DNA of 64,000 nucleotides from positions 372,001-436,000 of the forward strand of contig NZ_CADFEN010000003.1 in NCBI RefSeq assembly GCF_902833145.1, written 5' to 3'. Below are positions 41,511 to 50,179 of this stretch, piece after piece. The stretch is from Burkholderia sp. BCC0506. GTDB lineage: Bacteria > Pseudomonadota > Gammaproteobacteria > Burkholderiales > Burkholderiaceae. The notes below the pieces were generated by a model that did no database searches, had not been told where the DNA came from, and saw only the letters and a list, made by a program, of their open reading frames with translations. A program made the position numbers and the translations under genes. The stretch's first letter is position 1. Every line of letters begins with the position of its first letter.

Positions 41511-42196
41511 AGTTCTGCGTGCCGCACGCCCATGGAATAACGCTTCTCGAGCTGGATCAGCACGAGGTTGGAGACGGTCGTGATCGCAAGATAGATCAGC
41601 GCCGCGACGAGAATGAAGAAGAACATGTTGAACGTGCTCTTGCCGGCGTCCTGCGCGGCCTTCACGACGTCCGCGAGGCCGATGATCGACACCAGCGCGG
41701 TCGCCTTCACGAGCACCTGCCAGTTGTTGCCGATGCCCGGCAGCGCAAAGCGCATCATCTGCGGAAACATGATCCGCGCGAACACGCGCGCGCCGCTCAT
41801 CCCGTAAGCCGCGCCGGCTTCGAGCTGGCCGCGCGGCACCGACAGGAACGCACCGCGAAACGTCTCGGTGAAGTAGGCGCCGTAGATGAAGCCGAGCGTC
41901 AGTACGCCCGCCACGAACGGATCGATGTCGATCTGGGTCCAGCCGACGAGGTCGGTGAACTGGTTCAACCAGATCTGGATGCTGTAGAACAGCAGCAGCA
42001 TCAGCACAAGATCGGGCACCGAGCGGATCAGCGTCGTATAACCGGTCGCGATCGCTCGCAGCACCCGGTTGTGCGACAGCTTCGCCACCGCGCCGATCAG
42101 CCCCAGCGCCACCGCAGTGGCGAGCGACAGCACCGACAGTTCGATGGTCTGCACGGTGCTGGCCCAGAGGACGGGACCAAAGCCGTAAAGGAACAC
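41507..42196 (-). CDS. Arginine/ornithine ABC transporter, permease (AotQ/HisQ-like)
   Basis: A 229-residue inner-membrane permease, partner of the next gene. [27 protein letters not shown] and the EAA loop [26 protein letters not shown] are diagnostic. GTG 42196 is selected because GGAG precedes it at 8 nt; the open frame further upstream has no family character. It is the first gene of the aotQMP-argR-like operon, which lacks its own binding-protein gene. Confidence 0.87.
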   Translation of the reverse strand: MFLYGFGPVLWASTVQTIELSVLSLATAVALGLIGAVAKLSHNRVLRAIATGYTTLIRSVPDLVLMLLLFYSIQIWLNQFTDLVGWTQIDIDPFVAGVLTLGFIYGAYFTETFRGAFLSVPRGQLEAGAAYGMSGARVFARIMFPQMMRFALPGIGNNWQVLVKATALVSIIGLADVVKAAQDAGKSTFNMFFFILVAALIYLAITTVSNLVLIQLEKRYSMGVRHAEL

Positions 42197-42594
42197 GCGC
42201 GTCTCCAGAGTTCGAATGAATGCCGGCGCGTATGCCTGCCCCGCGCCGGGTGACGCGGATAGTCGCAAGCGAAATTGTTTGTCTCAAATCACCATGCGCA
42301 TGATTGCTGCATCGCAACAATTCATCTCATCATTTCTGCGCAGGGCCTATACCGCTGTTTCAAAAGGAAAAAGCCCGCTTCCTGACAGTCCGGTGACACG
42401 TCGGGAAGCGGGTTTTTTGCAATTTTCCGGTCGCTTTTTCGATATAGCGCCGGACTGGCCGTCGGGCCGAATGGGCAAGTCCGGACCCACGCCAGACAAT
42501 CGTTCGCTCATGCCCGCGACGCGATGCGCGCCGATTCGATGCCAGCTGCGGCGGCACTCCACTTTTTGCATCCACAAAAACCTCTTGCCACCTG
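42197..42594. other. 398-nt intergenic region with an orphan bidirectional terminator
   Basis: No gene is visible. CCCGCTTCC (42374-42382) pairs with GGAAGCGGG (42404-42412), followed on the plus strand by six T (42413-42418) and on the minus strand by C then five T. No annotated gene ends here: the permease operon starts at 42196 on minus and brnT starts at 42595 on plus. It could end a short plus-strand RNA from 42200-42370 or act as a leader attenuator for the permease operon. Confidence 0.6.
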
Positions 42595-42612
42595 ATGTTT
42601 TCGCATCCACAA
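42563..42612. promoter_or_regulatory. Direct repeats at the brnT start, possible TA operator
   Basis: TTTTTGCATCCACAA (42563-42577) and TTTTCGCATCCACAA (42598-42612) differ at one base and are spaced 35 bp apart. The second copy covers the first brnT codons. Antitoxins of this class autorepress by binding at the promoter. Confidence 0.45.
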
Positions 42613-42891
42613 TTAGTCGAAATTCCGTTCGTTTTCGACGATGCCAAGGATCTGTCGAACCGACTGAAACACGGCATTTCGCTGCGAATGGCCGAATTCG
42701 CCGAATGGGAAGCCGCGCGCGCGTGGCCGGATGTCCGTCGCGATTATGGCGAGACGCGCTGGATCTGCCTGGTGCCGATCGGCGCGCGCCTTCACACGGT
42801 GATCGTCGTCCCGCGCGGCCGCGCGCTGCGTGTCGTCAGCCTGCGAAAAGCCAACAACCGAGAGATGAGTCGATATGAAGAAGGCGGTTAA
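42595..42891 (+). CDS. brnT: BrnT-family toxin (type II toxin-antitoxin system)
   Basis: A 98-residue RelE-fold ribonuclease-like toxin (DUF497). The hallmarks are FDDAKDLSNRLKHGISL at residues 14-30 and the C-terminal basic region RVVSLRKANNREMSRYEE. It inhibits translation by RNA cleavage when free of its antitoxin. The frame overlaps the antitoxin gene by 17 nt, so both are made from one transcript. The N-terminal eight residues are not conserved, so the true start may differ slightly. Confidence 0.84.
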   Translation: MFSHPQLVEIPFVFDDAKDLSNRLKHGISLRMAEFAEWEAARAWPDVRRDYGETRWICLVPIGARLHTVIVVPRGRALRVVSLRKANNREMSRYEEGG

Positions 42892-43171
42892 ATTCATCCG
42901 CAACACGCCCGAGGAAGAAGCGGCGATCGCACGCGGCATCGCCGCCGATCCGGACGCCCATGAACTCCGCGACGAAGAAATCGATGCGATGGAGCCCTTC
43001 GTCGAGGTCGTCGCGAAGAAATTCGGGCGCCCGAAGCTCGAGCACCCGAAGGAACAGGTCAGCATCCGCTACGACGCCGACATCCTCGCCGCGTTTCGCG
43101 CAGACGGCCCCGGCTGGCAGACACGCATGAACGACGCGCTGCGCGAATGGCTGGAGAAGCGCCGGGCCTGA
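42875..43171 (+). CDS. brnA: BrnA-family antitoxin
   Basis: A 98-residue antitoxin (DUF4415). The acidic, helical N-terminal part precedes a C-terminal ribbon-helix-helix: KEQVSIRYDADILAAFRADGPGWQTRMNDALREWL. It should bind BrnT and the operon promoter. The toxin-first order is standard for brnTA. It overlaps brnT by 17 nt and lies 3 nt from the convergent lipoprotein gene. Confidence 0.84.
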   Translation: MKKAVKFIRNTPEEEAAIARGIAADPDAHELRDEEIDAMEPFVEVVAKKFGRPKLEHPKEQVSIRYDADILAAFRADGPGWQTRMNDALREWLEKRRA

Positions 43172-43174
43172 GCG

Positions 43175-43729
43175 TCACCGCCCTTTCAGGATGTCGGAGC
43201 GCGAAGTCGTGTAGACGAGCCCGTCCGGGCCGAAATGGACGTTGAAGAACGCGTCGGTATTGACGCCGTCCTCGAGCCAGCGCCAGCTCCAGACCGTCTC
43301 GGGCTTCAGCGGATACTGCGCGATGTCGCCGGGCTTGCCGAGCAGGCGCCGCACCTCGTCCTCGTCCATCCCCGGGCGCACTTTCGCGAAATTCTCGGCG
43401 GTCAGCACCTGCGTCGCGCCCGTGTAGCGCCCGTTCGCATCGAGATCGACGAACCATGTCTGGTTGCCCATCGGGCCGCGCGGATATTCGAGGCGCTTCG
43501 AGCCGTCGGTGAACGTGCGCTCGGTCTCGGGCTTGCCCATCGTGCCGCGCACGTCGGCCTCGGTCGATTCGCCGACCTTCAGCCCCTTCAGCAGCAGCGG
43601 CGCGGGCTTGATCGCGTTGAAGAAATCCCTGATACGTTGCACGTCGAGATGGCCTTGGTCGTCACAACCGGTCAGCGCCAGCGCGGCGGCCAGCATCGTC
43701 ACGGAAAGCAGCCGGAAACGGAAAATCAT
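43175..43729 (-). CDS. BamE/SmpA-like outer-membrane lipoprotein
   Basis: A 184-residue lipoprotein with a signal peptide ending at the lipobox ALTGC (cysteine near residue 22). The mature part has two copies of a SmpA/OmlA-like unit: LKVGESTEADVRGTMGKPETE and VRPGMDEDEVRRLLGKPGDIAQ. BamE proteins help assemble outer-membrane beta-barrels, but the usual BamE is shorter with one unit, so this may be a paralogue with another role. ATG 43729 starts the signal peptide. Confidence 0.75.
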   Translation of the reverse strand: MIFRFRLLSVTMLAAALALTGCDDQGHLDVQRIRDFFNAIKPAPLLLKGLKVGESTEADVRGTMGKPETERTFTDGSKRLEYPRGPMGNQTWFVDLDANGRYTGATQVLTAENFAKVRPGMDEDEVRRLLGKPGDIAQYPLKPETVWSWRWLEDGVNTDAFFNVHFGPDGLVYTTSRSDILKGR

Positions 43730-43817
43730 CGGAAGAATGGCGCGTCGAGAAAACACGCGGCAAGGATACCCGCGCGACGCCAAAAGCGCGAGACGGGCCG
43801 CGCGGCCCGTCTCTCGT

Positions 43818-44867
43818 TCAATGCGTCGTTTCGGTTTCGGTCCGGGTTTCGGATGCCCGATTCCGCGGCGGCGCCGTGCGCGGCGCGGCCGAGGGCGCGG
43901 CCAGACGACGGCGCGTGCGCATCAGCTCGGCGAGCTGCCACGAACCGAGCGCCAGGCAGCCGAACAGCACCTCGCGCCCACGCTTGACCACCGCGAGCGA
44001 CAGCGCCGTCTCGCGGTCGACACCGAACATCTGCGCGAGCAGCACGACGGTCGCCTCCTGCACGCCGAGCCCGCCCGGCACCATGAACGCCGCGTGCCGC
44101 ACGGCCTGCGTCATCGCCTCGATCGCGATCGCGCCGCCGATCGACACCGGGTGGCCGAGCAGCGCGAGCGCCCAGTAGATTTCGAGCGCGCCGAGCACGT
44201 AGCCGGCCAGTTGCCAGAAGAAAGCACTGAACAGCAAGCCCGTGCGCGACATCAGCGAATCGATGTCGGCGTCGAGCCGGCGGCCGTCGACGCCCTGCAA
44301 CAGCCGGTGCGAATCGCCGAGCAGGCGGCCCGCGAAACGCTCGATCGCGTGGAAGATGCCGCCGCGCCGCATCAGCACCACGCCGAGCACCGGCAACGGC
44401 AGCGTCAGCAGCAGCGCGAGGCCGATCGTGCCGCCGCCCATGTTGTCCGTCGTCGCGAGCAGCAACACGAGGCCGAGCGCCGCGAACGCGTACTGGACGA
44501 CGATCGTCACGAGTACCTCGACGATCACCGACGCGGTCACGCGGCTCGCGTCGGGCACCTGCCAGCGCGCGAGCCGGATGCCGACGAGCTCGCCGCCGAT
44601 CCCGACCACGGGCAGCAGCCGGTTCACGGCCTCGCGCACGGTCGCGATCCACCACAGGAACGGCAGCGAACCGCGCCGGTCGAGCAGCAGGTGCCATGCG
44701 TACGCATCGAGCAGCAGCGGCAGCGCGTGGAACGGCACGAGCCACAGCAGCGCATAGCCGGCGCGCGCGAGCATCTGCGACACGTCGCCGACGCCTTCAT
44801 GCAACCCCAGCGCGAGCAGGATGCCGATCCCGATCGGCCAGCCGAGCCACTTGATCCACTGGCTCAT
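43818..44867 (-). CDS. hpnL: Hopanoid-associated membrane protein HpnL
   Basis: A 349-residue integral membrane protein with about eight hydrophobic segments, related to the flippase part of lysylphosphatidylglycerol synthases (UPF0104). AFHALPLLLDAYAWHLLL-like and VREAVNRLLPVVGIGGELVGIRL segments, plus FMVPGGLGVQEATVVLLAQ, are diagnostic. A role in hopanoid transport between membranes has been proposed for the family. ATG 44867 overlaps the hpnK stop by 4 nt. The final 40 residues are polar and low-complexity. Confidence 0.86.
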   Translation of the reverse strand: MSQWIKWLGWPIGIGILLALGLHEGVGDVSQMLARAGYALLWLVPFHALPLLLDAYAWHLLLDRRGSLPFLWWIATVREAVNRLLPVVGIGGELVGIRLARWQVPDASRVTASVIVEVLVTIVVQYAFAALGLVLLLATTDNMGGGTIGLALLLTLPLPVLGVVLMRRGGIFHAIERFAGRLLGDSHRLLQGVDGRRLDADIDSLMSRTGLLFSAFFWQLAGYVLGALEIYWALALLGHPVSIGGAIAIEAMTQAVRHAAFMVPGGLGVQEATVVLLAQMFGVDRETALSLAVVKRGREVLFGCLALGSWQLAELMRTRRRLAAPSAAPRTAPPRNRASETRTETETTH

Positions 44868-45748
44868 GACGGCTGCGCTCCCGGTGCGCGCGGCGCATGC
44901 GCGCCGCGTCGGGCCGCCGGCTCGCCGAACACGTCGGCAAAGCCGCCGGTCGCGACGCCGGCCGCCTTCAGCGCGGCCGCGACGCGCGGCGACAGCAGCG
45001 CATCCAGTTCGTCGACCGGACGGTAGCCGGCCATCGTCGGCGTGATCGGGCCGTCGCCGGCCTCGGCCGGATGGCAGTAGATCTCGCCGACGCCCGGCGG
45101 CAGCTTCGCGAGCGCGTCGAGCAGCACGGCCTCGTCCATCGCGCCCGTCTGCTCGATGCCGACCACGTAGTCGTTGTGCGCGAGCCCCGCGCGGTCGAGC
45201 CGCGCGCGCACCAGCGCGATCCACGGCTTGAGCAGCGCGGGCGCGCCCGTTTCGTACGGCAGCCGCACCGCGCGCAGCCCGTAGTCGCGGCCGATCTCGA
45301 TGATCATCGACAGCACGGTCGGATGCAGGTGGAAATGCTTGTGCGCGTTCAAGTGGTCGAGCGGCAGGCCGCTCGCCGCGAACGCGTCGAACTGCGCACG
45401 GATTTCGCGGCGCAGTTGCGCGCGCACGTGCGGCAGGAAGAAGAAGCGACAGCCGTCCTTCGCCATCGCATCGCCGAATCGCCCGTCGGGGCCGACGAGC
45501 GCGGGAATCTCATGCGCGGGCAGCGTGGCCGGCCCGTCCGCGAGCACCAGATGCAGGCCGACCGCGAGCGACGGCAGCCGCCGCGCGCGTTCGATCGCAT
45601 CCCGCGCCGCGGGCGCACCGACCATCAGGCTCGCGGCGTTCAGCACGCCGTCGCGATGCGCGCGCTCCACCGCCGCGTTGACGCGCGGATGCAGCCCGAA
45701 GTCGTCCGCGGTGAAGATCAGCGCCCGCGCCGCCCGCTGTGTCGCCAC
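44864..45748 (-). CDS. hpnK: Hopanoid biosynthesis deacetylase HpnK
   Basis: A 294-residue YdjC/ChbG-type carbohydrate deacetylase. LIFTADDFGLHPRVN near the start carries the metal-binding Asp, and LDHLNAHKHFHLHP the paired His ligands. In Burkholderia HpnK removes the acetyl group from N-acetylglucosaminyl bacteriohopanetetrol made by HpnI. GTG 45748 lies 3 nt after the hpnJ stop, so hpnJ, hpnK and hpnL form a tightly packed set. Confidence 0.88.
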   Translation of the reverse strand: MATQRAARALIFTADDFGLHPRVNAAVERAHRDGVLNAASLMVGAPAARDAIERARRLPSLAVGLHLVLADGPATLPAHEIPALVGPDGRFGDAMAKDGCRFFFLPHVRAQLRREIRAQFDAFAASGLPLDHLNAHKHFHLHPTVLSMIIEIGRDYGLRAVRLPYETGAPALLKPWIALVRARLDRAGLAHNDYVVGIEQTGAMDEAVLLDALAKLPPGVGEIYCHPAEAGDGPITPTMAGYRPVDELDALLSPRVAAALKAAGVATGGFADVFGEPAARRGAHAPRAPGAQPS

Positions 45749-45751
45749 GGA

Positions 45752-47173
45752 TCAGGCCTCGTGTGCGCGCAGGAAGCGGAAGAACTCGACGCCTTCGCGC
45801 AGGCGACGCTTCATCATGTCCCAGCTCGTCAGCATCTCGCGCACGATTTCCCAGATCTTCGACGGACGGAAGTAGAACTCGCGATAGAACTGTTCGAGGT
45901 GGTGATAGATCTCGTCGCGCGACAGGTGCGCATAGCCGATCGCCGCGAGCTGCACGCCTTCCTTGCTCACGAGATTGATGGTCTTGTTCTCTTCCATCCA
46001 GCCGTTTTCGACGGCCTGCTTGTAGAGCGTCGTGCCCGGATACGGCGCGGCGAGCGACACCTGGATCGTGTGCGGATTGATTTCCTTCGCGTACTCGATC
46101 GTCTTCTTGATCGTTTCCTTCGTCTCGCCCGGCAGGCCGAGGATGAAGGTGCCGTGGATCTTGATGCCGAGCTTCTTGCAATCCGCGCTGAAGCGGCGCG
46201 CGAAATCGGTGCGCACGCCCTTCTTGATGTTCACGAGGATCTGGTCGTCGCCCGACTCGAAACCGACCAGCAGCAGGCGCAGGCCGTTTTCCTTCATCAC
46301 CTTCAGCGTCTTGTACGGCACGTTGGCCTTCGCGTTGCACGACCACGTGATGCCGAGCTTGCCCAGCCCGATCGCGATCGCTTCGGCGCGCGGCAGGTCG
46401 TCGGTGAACGTGTCGTCGTCGAACATCAGTTCCTTCACTTCCGGCATGTTGTCGCGGATCCACTTCGCCTCCGCAAGCACGTTCTCGACCGAGCGCGTGC
46501 GGTAGCGGTGGCCGCTGACCGTCTGCGGCCACAGGCAGAACGTGCAGCGCGACTTGCAGCCGCGGCCCGTGTAGATCGAGACGTACGGATAGTTCAGGTA
46601 GCCGATGAAGTAGTTGTCGATCTTCAGGTCGCGCTTGTAGACGGGCGCGACGAACGGCAGTTCGTCCATGTTCTCGAGGATCGGACGCGCTTCGTTGTGC
46701 TCGATCGAGCCGTCCTTCGCGCGCCAGCTCAAGCCCTTGATCTCGGGGAACGGCTTGCCTTCGGCGATTTCCTTGCAGGTGTAGTCGAATTCCTCGCGGC
46801 ACACGAAGTCGATGGCCTCGCTCGCCGTGAGCGAGTTGTGCGGATCGACCATCACTTTCGCGCCGACCATGCCGACCAGCATCGACGGCTTCATCTTCTT
46901 CAGATCCTGCGCGAACATCGCGTCGGTCGGGAACGACGGCGTGCTCGTATGGATGATCACGAGATCGTAGTCGTTGGCGATCTTCAGCGTGTCCTCGACC
47001 GACAGGCTATCGGCCGGCGCGTCGACGACACGGCTGCCCGGTACGAGCGCGGCCGGCTGCGCGAGCCAGGTCGGATACCAGAAGGAACGGATTTCGCGCT
47101 TCGCCTGATAGCGCGAGCCGGCTCCGCCGTCGAAGCCGTCATACGAAGGGGCCTGCAAGAACAGCGTTTTCAT
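45752..47173 (-). CDS. hpnJ: Hopanoid biosynthesis radical SAM protein HpnJ
   Basis: A 473-residue B12-binding/radical SAM enzyme. The N-terminal half is a cobalamin-type Rossmann domain. The [4Fe-4S] cluster ligands are Cys206, Cys210 and Cys213 (GRGCKSRCTFC). Known work in Burkholderia assigns HpnJ to the ring contraction that turns glucosaminyl bacteriohopanetetrol into the cyclitol ether. ATG 47173 is chosen over a start seven codons upstream because it begins the conserved MKTLFLQAPSYDGFDGGAG. Confidence 0.9.
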   Translation of the reverse strand: MKTLFLQAPSYDGFDGGAGSRYQAKREIRSFWYPTWLAQPAALVPGSRVVDAPADSLSVEDTLKIANDYDLVIIHTSTPSFPTDAMFAQDLKKMKPSMLVGMVGAKVMVDPHNSLTASEAIDFVCREEFDYTCKEIAEGKPFPEIKGLSWRAKDGSIEHNEARPILENMDELPFVAPVYKRDLKIDNYFIGYLNYPYVSIYTGRGCKSRCTFCLWPQTVSGHRYRTRSVENVLAEAKWIRDNMPEVKELMFDDDTFTDDLPRAEAIAIGLGKLGITWSCNAKANVPYKTLKVMKENGLRLLLVGFESGDDQILVNIKKGVRTDFARRFSADCKKLGIKIHGTFILGLPGETKETIKKTIEYAKEINPHTIQVSLAAPYPGTTLYKQAVENGWMEENKTINLVSKEGVQLAAIGYAHLSRDEIYHHLEQFYREFYFRPSKIWEIVREMLTSWDMMKRRLREGVEFFRFLRAHEA

Positions 47174-47329
47174 GAATGCTCCGGTAGCCTGCATAGTTCG
47201 TTTCGTTACAACGATTCAGTCAAAAAAACCGCGGGCCGCCATGCCGGCGCCCGCCTCTCTGTCATGTCGCGCCGCGCGGCTTCGCCGTGCGACGCGTCTC
47301 GGCCCGCGGGCCGGGTTCGATCGACGGCC

Positions 47330-48505
47330 CTAGCGGCCGTCCACTGCTTCCACGGCCGCCGTCGCGCGTTCGCCGCCCGCGACCGTCATCCGCGCGCCGC
47401 GCCACACGACGTGCGTGCCGAACGCGGCCGCGAGCCACTCGAGCGCGAGCAGCGTGTCGCGCACCGCGACGAGCGGCAGGTCGCGCCAGAACGCACGCCG
47501 GCCGTCCTCGCCGCGCGCATGCAGCACGAGCCGGCCGAATGCGCCGACCGCGGCCGCCCCGCCCGCCAGCGTGCCGGCGAAGGTGCCGTCGAGGCGCAAC
47601 GCGAGCGCCGCGCCGATCGCGAGCCACGGCGCGGTAAACGTAATGAACAGGAACGCGAAGCCGCCCGGGTTCAGCGAACGGATCGTGCGCAGCCAGCGCG
47701 TTTCGCGGTGCCACAGCGGCCCGAACGACGGTTCGATCACGTCGGTCGCGACCTCGACCTCCGACAGCACGGTGCGCCGCCCGAGGCGACGCGGCAGCTC
47801 GGCCAGCCAGAAATCGTCGGCCAGCTCGTCCTTCAGCACGAACAGGCCGCCGATCCGGTCGAGCGTGTCGCGCGTGAGCGCGAGCGTCGCGCCGAAGCCG
47901 AAGCGGCTCGAGCGGCCGAGGTGCGCGATCCGCACCGACGGCGCGAACCACGCGTCGACGAACTGCGCGCCGATCCGCGTCCAGAAGCCGCCGACGCTGC
48001 GCGCATGATACAGGCACGTGACGACCCCGACCGACGCGTCCGCGAGCGGCGCCGTCACGCGCTCCAGATAGTCGGGCTTCACCGCGATGTCGCTGTCCGC
48101 GATCACGATGCGGCCGTATCTCGCGCGCTCGGCGAGATTGATCAGGTTGCTGACCTTCAGGTTCTTGCCATGCACGCGCGCGTCGATCACGAGCGTGATG
48201 TCGCACGCCGGATGATCGGCGCGCAGCCGCTCGACGACGGCGATGGCCGGATCGGCCGACGACGCGACGCCGAACAGCACCTCGTAGCGAGGATGGCGCT
48301 GCGTGCAGAAGGTCGCGAGGTTTTCATACAGGTGCGGCTCCGCGCCGCACAGCGGCTTGAGCACGCTGACCGGCTCGAAGCCGTCGCGCACGGCCGTGCG
48401 CGGCGTGCGCGGCCGCGGCGCGAAGGCCGCGACGAGCGCATAGCCGGCCGCGGCCAGCGTGAAGACGATCAGGAGCCAGTCGAGCAGCGTGGCGGTGGCC
48501 GTCAT
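47330..48505 (-). CDS. hpnI: Hopanoid biosynthesis glycosyltransferase HpnI
   Basis: A 391-residue GT2-type glycosyltransferase with an N-terminal membrane helix (about residues 7-27) and two to three helices near the C-terminus. The catalytic region includes VSVLKPLCGAEPHLYENL, IVIADSDIAVKPDYL (the DxD-like metal site) and ELADDFWLAELPRRLG. HpnI adds N-acetylglucosamine to bacteriohopanetetrol, the first tailoring step before HpnK and HpnJ. It lies 156 nt upstream of hpnJ and is probably the first gene of the cluster. ATG 48505 is the family start. Confidence 0.88.
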   Translation of the reverse strand: MTATATLLDWLLIVFTLAAAGYALVAAFAPRPRTPRTAVRDGFEPVSVLKPLCGAEPHLYENLATFCTQRHPRYEVLFGVASSADPAIAVVERLRADHPACDITLVIDARVHGKNLKVSNLINLAERARYGRIVIADSDIAVKPDYLERVTAPLADASVGVVTCLYHARSVGGFWTRIGAQFVDAWFAPSVRIAHLGRSSRFGFGATLALTRDTLDRIGGLFVLKDELADDFWLAELPRRLGRRTVLSEVEVATDVIEPSFGPLWHRETRWLRTIRSLNPGGFAFLFITFTAPWLAIGAALALRLDGTFAGTLAGGAAAVGAFGRLVLHARGEDGRRAFWRDLPLVAVRDTLLALEWLAAAFGTHVVWRGARMTVAGGERATAAVEAVDGR

Positions 48506-49144
48506 GCGCGACGCCCCCCGGCGACCGGTGCGCCATGGCGAACGCTTGAGCGTGATTGAGCGTGATGCGGTATTCCGACAGCGACGAACGCGGGCACGAC
48601 CCGACTCCTTGTTCCAGCAGCGTCTGTAATGGGGAAGGCACGCCCCGTCGTTCGGGTGCGGCCATGCCCGGCTTCGCGTGGCGTATCCCCGCGCAGCATT
48701 CGGACGGCATGCGGGAAGACTCGAATGGCTCCATCGGCACAACATGGGCAGGCGCCGGATTTTAGCAGCCCGCGGCGCCCCGCGCGCGACGCTACGCGAA
48801 ACGGACTGGTGCGATTCCGGCAAAGCTGAGCGGTCGACGAACCCGATGGGCCCGGCCACGTTCACATTAGCGTAAGCACTTTGCAGGCGTATTGCAGTCT
48901 TTAAAATCAAACATTTCGTGCAAATTTGTATGTCGCCGCGGTTTCATTTCCAATCGCCGTAAAACTTGGTAATTAGTCGGTGATTAGGTTGATTTTTGCA
49001 ACGATCTCCGGACGCAACCCTGCACCCCTGTAAGGCGCATGGGTATCCGTACGCCGCCAGCACGTTCCGGAACCCTTTGGCAAAATCCTTCGCATGTGTT
49101 GCGTCAGCGCATCACCACGCCACTCCCGTTCCGAAGGCCATCCG
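48506..49144. other. 639-nt divergent intergenic region between hpnI and the luciferase-like gene
   Basis: No gene is supported; the short frames here lack family features and ribosome-binding sites. An AT-rich part (about 48868-49000) stands out from the GC-rich background. It contains near-direct repeats GGTAATTAG and GGTGATTAG (48968 and 48979) with an 11-bp period followed by GGTTGATTT, which could be a regulator-binding array for either divergent gene. No clear -35/-10 pair could be fixed. Confidence 0.35.
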
Positions 49145-50143
49145 ATGACACCGTTTTCCGTACTCGATCTCGCCCCCATTCCGGCCGGCGCCGACGCCTC
49201 GCAGGCGTTCCGCAACACCGTCGATCTCGCGCAGCATGCGGAACGCTGGGGCTACCGGCGCTACTGGCTCGCCGAGCATCACAACATGCCGGGCATCGCG
49301 AGCGCGGCCACCGCCGTCGTGATCGGCCACGTCGCGGGCGCCACGCGGACGATCCGGGTCGGCTCGGGCGGCATCATGCTGCCGAATCATGCGCCGCTCG
49401 TGATCGCCGAGCAGTTCGGCACGCTCGCGTCGCTGTATCCGGGGCGCATCGACCTCGGCCTCGGCCGTGCGCCCGGCACCGACCAGACCACGTCGCGCGC
49501 GCTGCGCCGCGACCTGATCGGCAGTGCGGATTCGTTTCCGGACGACGTCGCGGAGCTGCAGCGCTACTTCGCGGAGCCGGTACCCGGCCAGCGCGTGCGG
49601 GCGGTGCCCGGCGCGGGGCTCGACGTCCCGGTGTGGCTGCTCGGTTCGAGCCTGTTCAGCGCGCAGCTCGCGGCGATGCTCGGGCTGCCGTTCGCGTTCG
49701 CGTCGCACTTCGCGCCGGATTATCTGATGCGGGCGCTCGAGATCTATCGTGCGCAGTACCGGCCGTCGGCCGCGTGGCCGAAGCCGCATGCGATGGTGGG
49801 CGTCAACGTGTTCGCGGCGGAGACCGACGGCGAGGCGCGGCGCCTGTTCACGTCGCTGCAGCAGCAGTTCCTCAACCTGCGGCGCGGCACGCCGGGCAAG
49901 CTGCCGCCGCCCGTCGACGTGCTCGAGGCGAACGAGCTCGAACTCGCGACCGTCGCGCATTCGCTGTCGTTCGCGGCGGTCGGCTCACGCGATACGGTGC
50001 GCGACAAGCTGCGCGAGCGCATCGCGCAGACGGGCGCCGACGAGCTGATCATCACCGCGCAGATCTACGATCACGCCGCGCGGCTGCGCTCGTTCGAACT
50101 GGCCGCGCAGATCCGCGACGAGCTCGCGAACGAGGCCGGCTGA
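49145..50143 (+). CDS. Luciferase-like FMN-dependent oxidoreductase
   Basis: A 332-residue TIM-barrel protein of the bacterial luciferase-like monooxygenase family. [47 protein letters not shown] at the N-terminus is typical of the LLM single-subunit group (YhbW-like). [14 protein letters not shown] follows. These enzymes use reduced flavin from a partner reductase; no reductase is adjacent and the substrate is unknown. ATG 49145 fits the family start. Confidence 0.85.
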   Translation: MTPFSVLDLAPIPAGADASQAFRNTVDLAQHAERWGYRRYWLAEHHNMPGIASAATAVVIGHVAGATRTIRVGSGGIMLPNHAPLVIAEQFGTLASLYPGRIDLGLGRAPGTDQTTSRALRRDLIGSADSFPDDVAELQRYFAEPVPGQRVRAVPGAGLDVPVWLLGSSLFSAQLAAMLGLPFAFASHFAPDYLMRALEIYRAQYRPSAAWPKPHAMVGVNVFAAETDGEARRLFTSLQQQFLNLRRGTPGKLPPPVDVLEANELELATVAHSLSFAAVGSRDTVRDKLRERIAQTGADELIITAQIYDHAARLRSFELAAQIRDELANEAG

Positions 50144-50179
50144 CGGCACGGTCGCGCGCGGCCGGCCGCCTGCCCCGCG

